Source: Armigeres subalbatus
Lineage: Eukaryota > Arthropoda > Insecta > Diptera > Culicidae
DNA length: 64,000 bases
NCBI RefSeq assembly: GCF_024139115.2
Contig: NC_085141.1
Coordinates: 225,108,307-225,172,306, forward strand
Reading direction: 5' to 3'
Shown here piece by piece: positions 32,984 to 44,099 of this stretch (positions within the stretch are counted from its first letter, which is position 1; each line of letters starts with the position of its first letter). The position numbers and the translations under genes are program-made. The notes under the pieces are model-generated. The model saw nothing but the letters and a program-made list of their open reading frames with translations. It did no database searches and was not told where the DNA came from.

Positions 32984-34185
32984 AATAGACCTCTTCATGT
33001 TTTCAAAAAGTATCAAAAATTCAATCGGTCAGCCCAGCATCACAATTCTTATGCTAAAATAAGTCTCCTGTCAAATTTTCAGCTGATTCGGATAAAATTT
33101 CGAGGTGGCTCAAGTCGATTTAGTGTTTTTGGGCTATTTTCAATTTTGGAAAAAATCTAACAAGAGATATAAACGTCGAAAACTATCGCAACAACCTCTA
33201 TACGAAAGCTTTTGGTGTGCTCTACAAGTCTTGTGAACATTGCGATTCGTTCCGTTCACGTTTTGTCCATGTTAAAGTGATTTTCAAGCTTTTAAGTGCA
33301 TAAAAATACTATTTCCCCCAAAAGTCGTTGTTCTACAAAATTCTTGAGTTTATGACAAATGATTGTTAATTTATTATATTATTATTCCTCTTTTTACACT
33401 GGAAATTTGAGTAATATAATTGCCTATGTTCGATTTACCGTTAAATTCTTAAAAATAAGAAGCTGAACATTTGTAATAAATTTGCACGTTAGGATTTCTT
33501 CATGCAAGTTGTTCGAACAAAACATAAATTAAATCATATGATATTTGATGCTTACAACAAACGACTTCCAAATTTTGTTAAATTCATCATATGTCTGTAT
33601 GCTTTTAACATTGAGTGCATTGTAGTAACAAGTGAAATCGAAGCTTCTTTGTTTGAACAACTTGTTTGAAGAAATCTCAGCGTGCAAATTTATGACAAAT
33701 GTTCAGCTTCTGATTTTTGAGAATTTAACGGTAAATCGCACATGGGCAATTATATTACTCATATTTCCAGGGAAAAAAGAGGAACTATAATATGATAAGT
33801 TAACAACCATTTGTCATAAACTCAAGAATTTTGTAGAACAACGACTTTTGGGGGAAATAGTATTTTTATGCACTTAAAAGCTTGAAAATCACTTTAACAT
33901 GGACAAAACGTGAACAGAACGAATCGCAATGTTCACAAGAATTGTAGAGCACACCAAAAGCTTCCGTATAGAGGTTGTTGCGATAGTTTTCGACGTTTAT
34001 ATCTCTTGTTAGATTTTTTCCAAAATTGAAAATAGCCCAAAAACACTAAATCGACTTGAGCCACCTCGAAATTTTATCCGAATTAGCTGAAAATTTGACA
34101 GGAGACTTATTTTAGCATAAGAATTGTGATGCTGGGCTGACCGATTGAATTTTTGATACTTTTTGAAAACATGAAGAGGTCTATT
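32984..34185. mobile_element. 1.2 kb foldback element, ~540 bp arms, GGAC target duplication
   Basis: The two arms (32984-33522 and 33647-34185) are inverted copies with few differences. Ends are AATAGACC and GGTCTATT, flanked by GGAC on both sides (32980-32983 and 34186-34189). The central spacer is 124 bases (33523-33646) and the arms are equal in length. A 60-codon open frame is read from each arm in opposite directions and differs at one residue; it has no known motif and is probably incidental. No transposase is present. Confidence 0.85.
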
Positions 34186-34189
34186 GGAC

Positions 34190-34907
34190 AAGACAAAGCT
34201 CGTCTGGTCTGCTAGTAGGTAATAAAAGAGTTAGTGCGCGATCGAACATGATTTGGATGTGCAGAACAGTCTCAAGACTCGCGTTATTTTGTTCTACTTT
34301 GTACGGAAAAACTACACTGTCACATCCTACATCTGTTTATATTAAAATTAAATCCTAACTGCCCCGAAACCGCTTTCAACACACAACTGCCCCGAGCACA
34401 GCCACTACATGTGACCCACAGGACCCCAACCGAGGACGGCCTACACTATACCATTACAACGCAGAGCTTACACCCTCTCCTGGGCTGTGTGACGCTGAAA
34501 ACACGCTCCTAACATTTGATGCCTAAAAAATAAAAATAATTAAACTAATTACACTAAATCTCACACTTTGAGCGATCCCGGCTGACATTCGCGTTAAACA
34601 ATGTGTTCCATGAGTGCTGATCACTCATGATAACGCACCGAATCGGGGAAAAAAATGCAATGTAACGCAGAGTTTAAACCCTCTCTTGCGCTAAGTAATG
34701 CTGAAAACCTAACTTCTAGGAATTGGATTCGTAGAAACAAATTACCTATACTGAAATTGTTGCATGGCAAAATAAGTTATACTAGTAGCTAATTAAGTTA
34801 AACCCTGACTACCCCACATTATACTGGCCCGTTTGGAGTCATCCAGTGGCACTTGGTCTTAACATTCGTTTTCTTTTTAAATTCTACAACATTTCATTAC
34901 GCTTACC
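34190..34907. other. Gene-free stretch with a diverged duplication
   Basis: Two diverged direct repeats of ~55 bases (from about 34458 and 34664) share AACGCAGAG, a CCCTCTC run and GCTGAAAAC. No gene seen. Confidence 0.4.
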
Positions 34908-35093
34908 CCCCATATTAGCCCATGGCCACTGCGAGTTAGACCGGGACCATCGTCCCTAACCCCTAATCCCAAGGCGTCAAGCGACCCGTGCCGAGGGGAT
35001 GCATGGCCAGGGGGGTGAAATAATAAGCTAGGCCTTTAACGGAGCCTGTGGGGTACCTGGGCACCCCCCACAGTAATTGTCCCTTACCGCGTC

Positions 35094-36753
35094 ATGCTGG
35101 GCTCTGGCGTGGTGGACCTCTTTTCCCGAGCAACTCGTGGGATCAAAATGGAAAACCAAGACAATTCTTCAACTAGTGGTAGTAGTGTAGGCGACAACCC
35201 CTTCGCAAGAGGTGGGTTGTTCAGGTCTCCGCCTAGGAGACCAGAGGCAATAGTCGGCAGCTCAGTGCGCAGCGCCAGCGTGGGTCACTTAACCTTCCTC
35301 TCGGCTAAAAAACGCCGGTAGAGGTTATTGACGACCCATGGCTTGTGGAGGCGATGAACCACAAACGCAATGGGCTTTCGGCCTTCGAGGTGGCGACGGT
35401 ACAGCTGGACGCCATCATCGACTTTGCGTCATTGGAGCATAATATCAGTAAGGAACTCAAGAGGAGCTTGCAGAAACTTCGAAAGTCGATGTTGGACGCC
35501 AAGCTGGAAACGGCGGTCGAACGGCCAAGTTCGAACCCGTGAAATCCATGGAGTCGAGGTCTACCCAGACTGAGGCCCAAGAATTCGCGGATTTGGGCAA
35601 GGTCGAATCGACCGAGGGCGTGCCAGCGAAGACGGTGGTGCCAAAGTCTACCAAGACTGAGGCTCAAGTATTCGCAGGCACGTCGGGGGTGGCTGCTCCA
35701 AAGGAGCAGACACAAAAACGGGGGAGACAGTCTCCCTGGGGGCCGCCCCAAAACGCGGAGGGTTACTACCCCGAACAAGGGTGGTGGGGCTGGGAAGCTG
35801 AATCCCGGCCAGGTACCTCCAAAACCCGGGGAGGAAGGACCTGGAAAGGTCCGTCCACCCAGGAAAGACGGTGGTAAGGGGTTACGGCAGGCTGAGAGCT
35901 TTCAGCCGCCCCAGACCAGGGAAATAGAGGGGATGACGCCTCCTGGACCCTGGTCAAGAACAAGAGGAAACCGAAGACGTCAAGGGCCGAAAAGAAGGCC
36001 CAGGCGAATGAGGGTAGCAAGAAGTCTAGGGTAGGCGCCAATCACTTCAGGGGCGATGCCCTAGTCATCAAAACGGACGAGGCTAAGTACTCGGACGTCT
36101 TGAAGGCGATGAGGAGTGACGTCAAGCTCGGTGAACTCGGCGCCGACGTACGTCGAATAAGACGTACTCGGATGGGCGAGATGATCCTCGAGCTAAAGCG
36201 GGGCGTCTCGCAAAAGGGCGCCGCCTACAAGAAGTTAGCGGAGGAAGTCCTAGGCGAGACGGTCAAGGTGAGGGCACTCACGACGGAGGTGAATCTAAGG
36301 GTTAAAGACCTGGACGAGATCACCGAAGTCGAAGAGCTCGTCACGGCACTGCGGCGACAGTGCGAAGTGGAGGCGTCCACCGCAGCCGTTCGGCTACGGA
36401 AAGGTCCGGCAGGGACACAGGTAGCATTGGTTCGGCTACCTGCAGCGGACGCCTCCAAGGTAGTCAAGTTAGGGAGCGTCAAGGTGGGGTGGTCGGTATG
36501 CCCTGTGGGCATATATGAGCAACCAGAAGTTTGCTTCAAGTGCCTGGAACCGGGGCACAAGCAATGGGACTGCAAAGGTCCTGACAGAAGCAAGCTCTGT
36601 CGACGCTGCGGATTGGAAGGACATAAGGCACAATGTTGCACGAACCCTCCCAACTGTTTGATCTGTTCCAGCAAAGCTGCGAACAGCAAGCACCCCATGG
36701 GGGGTTCGAAGTGCCCGGCGTTTAAGCGTGCTGCAAAATCACAGTGCAGGTAA
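35094..36753 (+). pseudogene. ORF1 (gag-like) of the R1-clade LINE
   Basis: Frames 35094-35321, 35345-35542, 35539-35877 and 36100-36753 follow one another in different frames. They encode a Ser-rich N-terminus (MENQ...SSVGDNPFARGGLFRS-like), then a charged region, a domain with VKVRALTTEVNLRVKDLDEI, and three zinc knuckles: CFKCLEPGHKQWDC, CRRCGLEGHKAQC and CLICSSKAANSKHPMGGSKC. The last block is intact. In R1-clade elements this protein binds RNA. Its stop overlaps the beginning of ORF2 by ~10 bases. Confidence 0.8.
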
Positions 36754-37296
36754 CGCAGCTAAACCTGAACCACTGTGATGCAGCCCAGCAACTGCTGTGT
36801 CAGACAGTTGCTGAATGGGGGACGGATATCGCCATCATAGCAGATCCTTACCGGGTACCCGCCAGGAACGGTAATTGGGTCACCGATGGGTCTAAAATGG
36901 CGGCGATATGGACAACAATACCCAGTCCAAGAGTTGATGTCTTCGACACACGAGGGCTTCGTCATTACCAAAATCAACGGGGTCTTCTTCTGCAGCTGCT
37001 ATGCGCCTCCTCGATGGTCGATCGAGCAGTTCGGTCGAATGCTAGATTGTTTGACGGCTAACTTGATGGGGCGTAGGCCGGTGGTGATAGCGGGGACTTC
37101 AACGCTTGGGCCGTGGAATGGGGAAGCCGATCCACGAATCAACGGGGGCAGATCCTGCTGGAATCACTGGCCATGTTGGATGTGGACTTGGCTAACGTCG
37201 GTACCAAAAGTACCTACAGCTGAAACGGTGCCCAGTCGATTATCGACGTTACGTTCTGGAGCCCTGGCCAAACGAGTAGTTCGAACTGGAGGGTAG
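36744..37296 (+). pseudogene. Endonuclease domain of R1-clade ORF2
   Basis: Starts with TQLNLNHCDAAQQLL and DIAIIADPYRVPARNGNWV, as expected of the APE-type endonuclease of R1/I-clade elements. The GDFNAW-type motif and the SDHLAV motif (near 37310-37330) lie in other frames, so at least two frameshifts occur. Confidence 0.75.
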
Positions 37297-37397
37297 ATGA
37301 TGGCTACACTCACAGCGACCACCTGGCGGTTCGCTACAGTATCGACTATACGGCCAGCATTCAGCGGACGGAAGAAGGGGCGAGGCCTAGTCCTCGT

Positions 37398-39031
37398 ATG
37401 TGGAAGACATCATACTTCGACGACGAGGTGTTTAAGGAAGCGCTCCGCCGCGAGCACAATACTCTCGGTCTGAGCGGCGAGCAGCGGGTAACAGTACTCT
37501 CGCGTGCATGCGATGCCACCATGCCTAGGAAAGTCCACCCTAGGAATGGAAGACCACCGGCCTACTGGTGGACTCAAGCAATTGCGAACCTGCGCCGCGC
37601 CTGCCTACGGGCAAGGAGGCGGATGCAGCGAGCACGCACAGAAGAGGAGCGTGTTGAACGACGGGTGGCGTTCGTGGCTGCTAGAGCCGCTCTGAAGACT
37701 GAGATTAGATCAAGCAAAAAAGCCTGCTTCGAGGGCCTGTGTCAAAGTGCCAACGCGAATCCATGGGGTGACGCCTATAGGGTCGTAATGGCCAAGACAC
37801 GTGGGGCGATGGCCCCTACAGAGCGGTCTCCAGAGATGCTGGAGAGGATCATCGCGGGCTCTTCCCACGTCACGACCCAAGTCCCTGGCCTCCCTTTGTG
37901 GAGCTGCCACGGGCCAGGGTGGCCGACGAGGGAAGAGTAACGGTGGCGGAACTTGCGGGGATTGCACAGTCCCTTAGTGTAGGTAAGGCGCCAGGACCGG
38001 ATGGTATTCCGAACCTGGCCATCAAAGCGGCCATTGCCGAGGCTCCCGAGATGTTCAGATCTGTTATGCAGAGATGCCTGGACGAGGAGTCTTCCCTGAA
38101 GCATGGAAAAGGCAGAGCTTGGTCCTATTGCCAAAAGCGGGAAAACCACCGGGGATCCGTCGGCATATAGACCAATATGCCTGCTTGACACGGCGGGGAA
38201 GGTGCTCGAGAAGATCATCCTCAACAGGTTGTTGATACGCACGGAGGGTGCGGATGGTCTATCGAGTAACCAGTTTGGCTTCCGAAAGGGTAAGTCGACC
38301 GTAGACGCTATCTTGTCGGTTACCAAATCCGCGGGGATAGCTATCCAGCGTAAGAGGACGGGAGTTCGCTATTGTGCAGTAGTGACTCTCGACGTGAGGA
38401 ATGCTTTCAATAGTGCCAGTTGGGCAGCTTTTGCAGATGCGCTCCTGCGTCTTGGAATTCCCGAGTACCTGTACAAGATTCTCGGAAGCTACTTCCAGAA
38501 TCGAGTACTGGTATACGACACGGAGGCGGGTCGGAAGTGCGTTGACATAACCTCAGGGGTTCCGCAAGGTTCCATACTGGGTCCGGTGTTATGGGCCCGG
38601 TGGGCGTGGCAATCGTCGGCTTTGCTGACGATATTACGCTGGAGGTCTACGGCGAATCGATCGAAGAGGTGGAATTGACTGCAGCCCACTCGATCGCAAT
38701 TGTGGAGGAATGGATGAGTTCCAGGAAGTTAGAACTGGCTCACCACAAGACTGAGGTGGTTGTTGTTAACAACCGAAAGTCGGAGCAACAAGCGGTGATA
38801 AGGGCAGGCAACTGCACGGTCACCTCTGAACGCTCCATCAAACTCTTGGGGGTAATGATCGACGATAAGCTCACCTTTGGTAGCCACGTCAATTACGCCT
38901 GCAAGCGTGCCTCCACAGCTATAGCGGCATTGTCCCGGATGATGTCCAATAGCTCTGCGGTTTATGCCAGCAAGCGCAAGCTTCTGGCTAGCGTTGCTCT
39001 GTCCATACTGAGGTATGGGGGGCCAGCTTGA
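37398..39031 (+). pseudogene. Reverse transcriptase of R1-clade ORF2
   Basis: Spread over frames 37398-37940, 37898-38170, 38103-38678 and 38591-39031. Motifs appear in order: GKAPGPDGIP (box 1 region), YRPICLLDTAGKVLEKII, NQFGFRKGKSTVDAI, VTLDVRNAFNSASW (box A with catalytic Asp), SGVPQGSILGPVLW, and GFADDITLEVYG (box 5 with FADD). Then comes a thumb-like region with LGVMIDDKLTFGSH. The catalytic residues are intact, but the frames are not contiguous. Confidence 0.8.
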
Positions 39032-39088
39032 GGCACGGCCCTGCGTATTAACTGCTACAGAACGAAGTTAGAAAGTACGTATAGGCTC

Positions 39089-39670
39089 ATGTGCCTAAGA
39101 GTTGCGAGCGCGTACCGTACCGTGTCGCACGATGCACTTTGCGTCATCACCGGTATGATGCCTATCGACATAGTTATCGGTGAAGACATAGAGTGCTTCG
39201 AAATGCGCGGCACGAGAGGCATCCGTAGGACTGTCAGGTTGGCCTCAATGGTCAAATGGCAGCGTGCGTGGGACAGTTCCACTAAGGGTAGATGGACACA
39301 TAGGTTGATACCGGAGATAGGTACGTGGGTCAAGAGGCGCCATGGGGAAATCACTTTCCACCTGACCCAGGTCCTTACAGGCCATGGTTGCTTCAGACAG
39401 TACCTACACCGGTTCGGACACTCGGCCTCGCCCGAGTGTCCGGTGTGCGTAGGTTTAGAGGAAACGGCGGAACACGTGTTGTTCGTGTGCCCGCGTTTTC
39501 GCACAATGCGTGACCACATGCTTGCCACATGTGGTCTGGACACTAACCCGGACAACCTAGTCCGGAGGATGTGTAAAGATGAAGTTGGCTGGAACGCCGT
39601 TTTATCGGCTATCGTCCAAATCGTCTCGGAGCTACACAGAAGGTGGCGCGTGGACTCGAGGAATGGCTAG
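39089..39670 (+). pseudogene. C-terminal zinc-finger part of R1-clade ORF2
   Basis: Encodes SAYRTVSHDALCVITGMMPI, then GEITFHLTQVLTGHGCFRQY, and the CCHC-type finger CPVCVGLEETAEHVLFVC. A stop (GGCCAGCTTGAGG near 39028) separates it from the RT, and it ends at 39670. Same finger as at 24548-24790 of the deleted copy. Confidence 0.8.
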
Positions 39671-40335
39671 CTCAGGCGCAAATAAGAGGTGGTCCAAGGG
39701 TTCGGAGTCGGCTTCATGGGTCATACCGGTGCCCTGTGGTCGAACTCGATCCTTTTATCGAACAAATGGCCGCGTGAAGAACAACATGGTATCGTCGCTT
39801 TCGCGGCGTCGGTCAACCGGGCGGGTTCCGAGCCCGAGGACGGAAAGGGGTCCTCGTTAAGGCTGGGGCAGGCGTAGGCAAGTCCCTCTGTGTGCTGGCG
39901 AATAGGCCCTATCGCAGAAAGGTCAATTTGGGGTGCACGCGGCATCATCATTCTTGATACCAGTCGTGCAGAGGGAAGCAGGCGCGAAGTCGACCCTGCC
40001 CACCTTCCGAGGACATAGGGCGTGGTAAGGCCACCTGGAAAGCCGGCAATGCGCTGGCACGACACCATGGTGCTCTTCTAAAAAAGCGAGTCACGATGTT
40101 CGATGCTGCAAGGACACGCACGAGGGTGCGTTATGCACTGGCCCCCCTTTGAAGCATTACTTTCTGGTTGTACCGAAGGGACGATGGGCTTGGCGGCAAT
40201 GGAAACGGTTTAGCTGGTCGGGGATGCAGTCCTGCCTCCCTCATTGGAGGTGGCCCCTAACCCAGCACTTCCTGGTCAACCCAGGATGTCTGTTGAGCAG
40301 ATTCCTCCTCCATTGTTTAGGAAGAAAAAAAAAAA
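39671..40335 (+). other. 3' UTR of the R1-clade LINE
   Basis: Non-coding in the long copy and closely similar to 24786-25480 of the deleted copy, ending TTGTTTAGGAAG plus an A run. The short open frames across it are incidental. Confidence 0.7.
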
Positions 40336-40346
40336 CCCCATATTAG

Positions 40347-41046
40347 ACATATGTACAACGAATGCTTGACTATTACTATACTGAGTATAGTAAAAGACCG
40401 GAAGTAATCATGGGGCCAGCCACCACCTTAAACGATGGTAGGTATAAGTATAGTAATAATCCTTCCTGAAATTTAGCCAATTTGGTTGTAATTGGACTGA
40501 TCACGCGTTTGTATGAAAACAGTAACTTTTGTGGAAAACCGTTTGGCAACGTTGCTCATTAAGCTCTAAAAATTTATGAGTACGTTGGTAACATATGAAA
40601 TTTAGCAAGTAAACAAATCGTCTTTGTTGCGAAATAATTTGATGCTTGCAAGAAAAGTTATTGAAGAAATACTAAATCGTGGGAAATTCAGCTGAACACG
40701 TAAAAGAATAATATATCAATAATGAGCATTTTTGTTTTCTTTGGTTGGATATATTTAAAAAAATGGGCCGCTTCACGGAACGTACTAAATTAGCATTTTA
40801 ATTTGACATGTTTGTTATTAATTAAGTTAGTGTTCGTTTGTTTTAATTGTTTTCTATTTATTTAGTTTTATCCTGGATCCATTGTATTATCCATAATTCT
40901 ACAAACTGATCCTTGACCTGATACAAAGTGTCACACTAAACGGTTTCCGTGTTCAATATAATAAACAAATTACAAAATACAAACAACCTTTCTATATATT
41001 CACAAATGGGGCGATTTCTGTTTTAATTTCCATACAAACTTCAAAC
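40347..41046. other. Gene-free stretch
   Basis: AT-rich, with a small hairpin at about 40373-40396 (TTACTATACTGAGTATAGTAA). No gene recognised. Confidence 0.4.
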
Positions 41047-41063
41047 TGCTCGTGCTCAGTCAA

Positions 41064-42747
41064 TTTTTTTTTTTTTTTTTTTCGAGGGTTGACCAGCTGT
41101 AGTCTTAATAGACTGGTATCTCGGCTGGGCTCTCCATGTGATACACAAAACTAGCAGACGACTCAAGCTATGTTGCTCACTAGGTCACTGCGGCCTGGGT
41201 TTGTATTGTGATCATACCGATACATTATTCTTTCTATCTACAGTCTGTCAATTATAAACCGAACAAATAATGGAAGCTCAACATGTACATAGATGTTTTC
41301 TGAATAAGTAGTTAACATGTAAATTTAATTATTAGTTACTTGGAGCCGACATCCAATACCTAACAGCAGTCTATGTTGACAACGGGTGGTACTGTTGCCA
41401 TTTCCAAGTAACAATTCCGAATAAAGATGTAATTATATCATTCTGGTAGGGTAGTTTCAAAATAGATTAATTTAAGTACTATTGTAATAAATGGACACAT
41501 TGAAGAGCTTCCCTTATTTTAACACGGTTGAGTATCGGATGTTTGTCAATACGTCGTCGAGTTAATTGTATCCTATCAGTCACAGTAATGTCATATGTTA
41601 AAGTTTCAGTAGTCTAATAGTGATCATTATACAAAATTTCTGTCCAGTTGTTCCGTAATTGCTTTTTTGGTCAAGTTCTATTCCCTTTTCTAATATTCAA
41701 ACCTTTATTATTTATTAAAATAATGAGGTCTAAAATTCAGTTATTCAGATTCAGGGTATACAATATTCAACGCATCATATGGTCTATCCTCATTTCCGTA
41801 AGTGGTCAAGTTATTAGTCTTGTAGCAATAATAGTGGTACTAGTTATTCTCTATCTTGTGAGTGCAATGGTCTCAATTAACTATTCTAAACAGAACTCTG
41901 TCTCTTATCTTTCTGTCCACCGATGGTCATGTATTTATTTTCGTTTTTTATTATTTATTTGATATCTTTAAATTTCAGTCATTTATTTTACTATCGGTCA
42001 TTTATTTTATTATAAGGTAAAGGTCAGCGAATTTGTCTTAATACGAGAAACACTAAGTCATGTCCCCTATATATCCGCTAATTTTTCTAACTAACCTAAT
42101 AGAAGGAAGAGAGAAACAGTTTTTTTGCGTTGATCCATGCAGCTAGAGAGACTAAAATAGAAAGATTATCGAGAAGATATAATAGATACATTCACTATCT
42201 CCAATGCCAAATTAGTAAATCTACAAATTCTACATTTCACTACTAAAATTCTACTTCAGCTATACGGGTACAAAATGAATTATTGTTAGCTACTACTACA
42301 AGTATAAATAGATGGATGCTATTTGGATAAGCGTTTGTTTCAGGGTCTTGTTAGTATTAGAGTTATGTTAGTTAGACCCCTACTGAGCCCTGCCGGCACC
42401 TCCAAATTTACCAATAGGCAGTTGTTGTTAGATCGTGCGACACTAACCATTAGTTAACTTGGAGGCATGGTACCTCAAGTGTTTGGTATAACTGTTGACC
42501 TTATTTAAGTAAGATGTGATAAAAGTTTCTCTACGGAGCTTATTTTCAAACCATTACCATTAAAATAACGATATTCTTGTGAAAGAGATATAAAAAATGG
42601 AAAAATATCCTATTTTTTTAAATTTAGTTTTGAACTTAACCTTTGTTTGAAAAAAGCACTCTATTAAACAACAAAAATAAAAATAAAATAAAAATCTTTT
42701 TAAGACACTTGAAATATCAACGTCAAGCCCCTTATCCATGGACAGGG
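41064..42747 (-). mobile_element. 1.7 kb retroposed insert with poly(A) and a 17 bp target duplication
   Basis: Flanked by the exact 17 base direct repeat TGCTCGTGCTCAGTCAA (41047-41063 and 42748-42764). On the plus strand it begins with a run of ~18 T, so read on the minus strand it ends in poly(A). That is the structure of a LINE-mediated retroposition. The interior has no long open frame and no known motif. It could be a 5'-truncated LINE carrying only 3' UTR, or a retroposed non-coding transcript. The frame at 41648-41962 is not supported as a gene. Confidence 0.75.
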
Positions 42748-42870
42748 TGCTCGTGCTCAGTCAAATTACAACCAATTCAGTTAAAAATTTAGGAGTTCCA
42801 TTGAAACAGCAAATGTTATCGATCAAGCATAGGGGGACACGAAAAAATCAAAATTTGAATCACTCTAAGC

Positions 42871-43025
42871 CAGTGGCGTAGCCACGGGGGAGGTTTTGGG
42901 TATAAACAACCCCCCCCCCCCAGAGACAAAATTTTGGGAAGAAATTTTTTTTTCGAAAAAAAAATGTTCAGAAACCCCCCACCCCCCCCCCCCCCATCCA
43001 GACCAATTTTCTGGCTACGCCACTG
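42871..43025. mobile_element. 155 bp hAT-type MITE with an 8 bp target duplication
   Basis: Terminal inverted repeats CAGTGGCGTAGCCA and TGGCTACGCCACTG, with the exact 8 base direct repeat CTCTAAGC on both sides (42863-42870 and 43026-43033). An 8 base duplication and a CAGTGGCG tip are typical of hAT-superfamily non-autonomous elements. The interior holds two long C runs and A/T runs. Confidence 0.9.
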
Positions 43026-43078
43026 CTCTAAGCTTATGCTTAAACCAATGAAAGGTAATCAAATGAATTATCTTATAT

Positions 43079-43100
43079 ATTATTATTATTATTATTATAT
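43079..43100 (+). repeat. (TTA)n microsatellite
   Basis: Short TTA repeat just left of the next insert. Ordinary simple sequence. Confidence 0.7.
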
Positions 43101-43168
43101 TATTCTGTTTTACGTAATTTACTTCAGGTATATGTATAGGTTATGATATTCCTTCTGATATTTAATAT

Positions 43169-43870
43169 GAAACGAACGCAGCAAACCATGCGCGCGGATA
43201 GTTGCTTTTGAATTTGCTGTCACGGTTTTGTTCGTTTCCACAAGAAATAGATTCAGCTAATGTTTATATTTTGCGTACTAGAAAAAAAGTTGAATTGATC
43301 TGAAGTTTTAAATTTACGCGCTTGGTGACCTTTAATAAAGCATATTTTCCAAATGAGTCCGCGAAATCGTTTTTGTAGCTTGTATGCGGTGTCGTTGGTG
43401 AAATATGTGTGGCTGTGTGATATTATCCGAAATACCTTACATGGATCAATAACGAATTGCTCAGAATAATCACTCTTCCAGTGAAGTGAATTGTTCGTGG
43501 ACACTAGAAGTGATTTTCGCTTCCTCAAATAATTTATCCGGATCAATTTGGTGAGATTGTTTCAATATGTTTTTCATATGATTTCAAAACTAAATGCGCG
43601 CTGGATTTAAAAATCCGGAAGTATTTTATGGATCCATTATCCAATTGATAATGGTAGCATAAACAGACGGGGCTTATTGCTAGTGAAAGTGACCTCGTAC
43701 TGGACGTGAGTTACCAGGCAGTCTGAAATGGGTCACTGGAGCTGCAGTAGAGCTAACACCTTCTAACTCTCGGGCTAAAGCTGACTTTATTACAAACAGC
43801 TTTCTTCCATAATACCACTGCCGGACACTGGGGGTTAGATTGAAGATACACAACACATAACATACACAAC
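43169..43870. mobile_element. 0.7 kb insert flanked by an 18 bp direct repeat
   Basis: The 18 base sequence CCTTCTGATATTTAATAT occurs at 43151-43168 and 43871-43888. The insert ends in an A/C-rich run (ACACAACACATAACATACACAAC), which fits a plus-strand retroposed sequence with a degenerate tail. No coding capacity is recognised; the minus-strand frame at 43253-43546 has no motif. Its family is unknown. Confidence 0.6.
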
Positions 43871-43888
43871 CCTTCTGATATTTAATAT

Positions 43889-44099
43889 AGGTAGGATGAT
43901 GGAATGGAACTAAATTTCATAGAATTAGGCCTCCTAACTAAGCACAATATTTTTCTTCCGAGAATTTAATTCTTATATGAGAACAAGGTAGTCATCAGTA
44001 TTGAATTAACAACGTTGTGAAAAAAAAACGGTTGAATAATGAAAAGCTCAGCTCTACTTACTTATTTTAAACAATTGTCTTTACCGATTACAATTGATT
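43889..44099. other. Downstream flank of POLR3H
   Basis: AT-rich sequence that would hold the 3' UTR of POLR3H (minus strand). No AATAAA on the minus strand was clearly identified. Confidence 0.3.

Larger units (their letters stand above)
34919..40335 (+). mobile_element. R1-clade LINE, long copy with 11 bp target duplication
   Basis: Bounded by the 11 base direct repeat CCCCATATTAG (34908-34918 and 40336-40346) and ending in a short A run. It contains a 5' leader, ORF1 with three CCHC knuckles, ORF2 with endonuclease, RT and C-terminal zinc finger, and a ~650 base 3' UTR. The 5' end starts about 35 bases later than the copy at 22703, so it is slightly 5'-truncated. R1 elements usually target 28S rDNA; this insertion site is not rDNA. 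Both ORFs are broken by frameshifts. Confidence 0.85.

Noticed and set aside
32978..34191. Pair of 60-codon frames as genes
   Set aside because: They are mirror translations from the arms of a foldback element and lack homology I can recognise.
41648..41962. 104-codon frame with hydrophobic segments
   Set aside because: Lies in the middle of a retroposed insert on the opposite strand from the poly(A) direction and has no motif.
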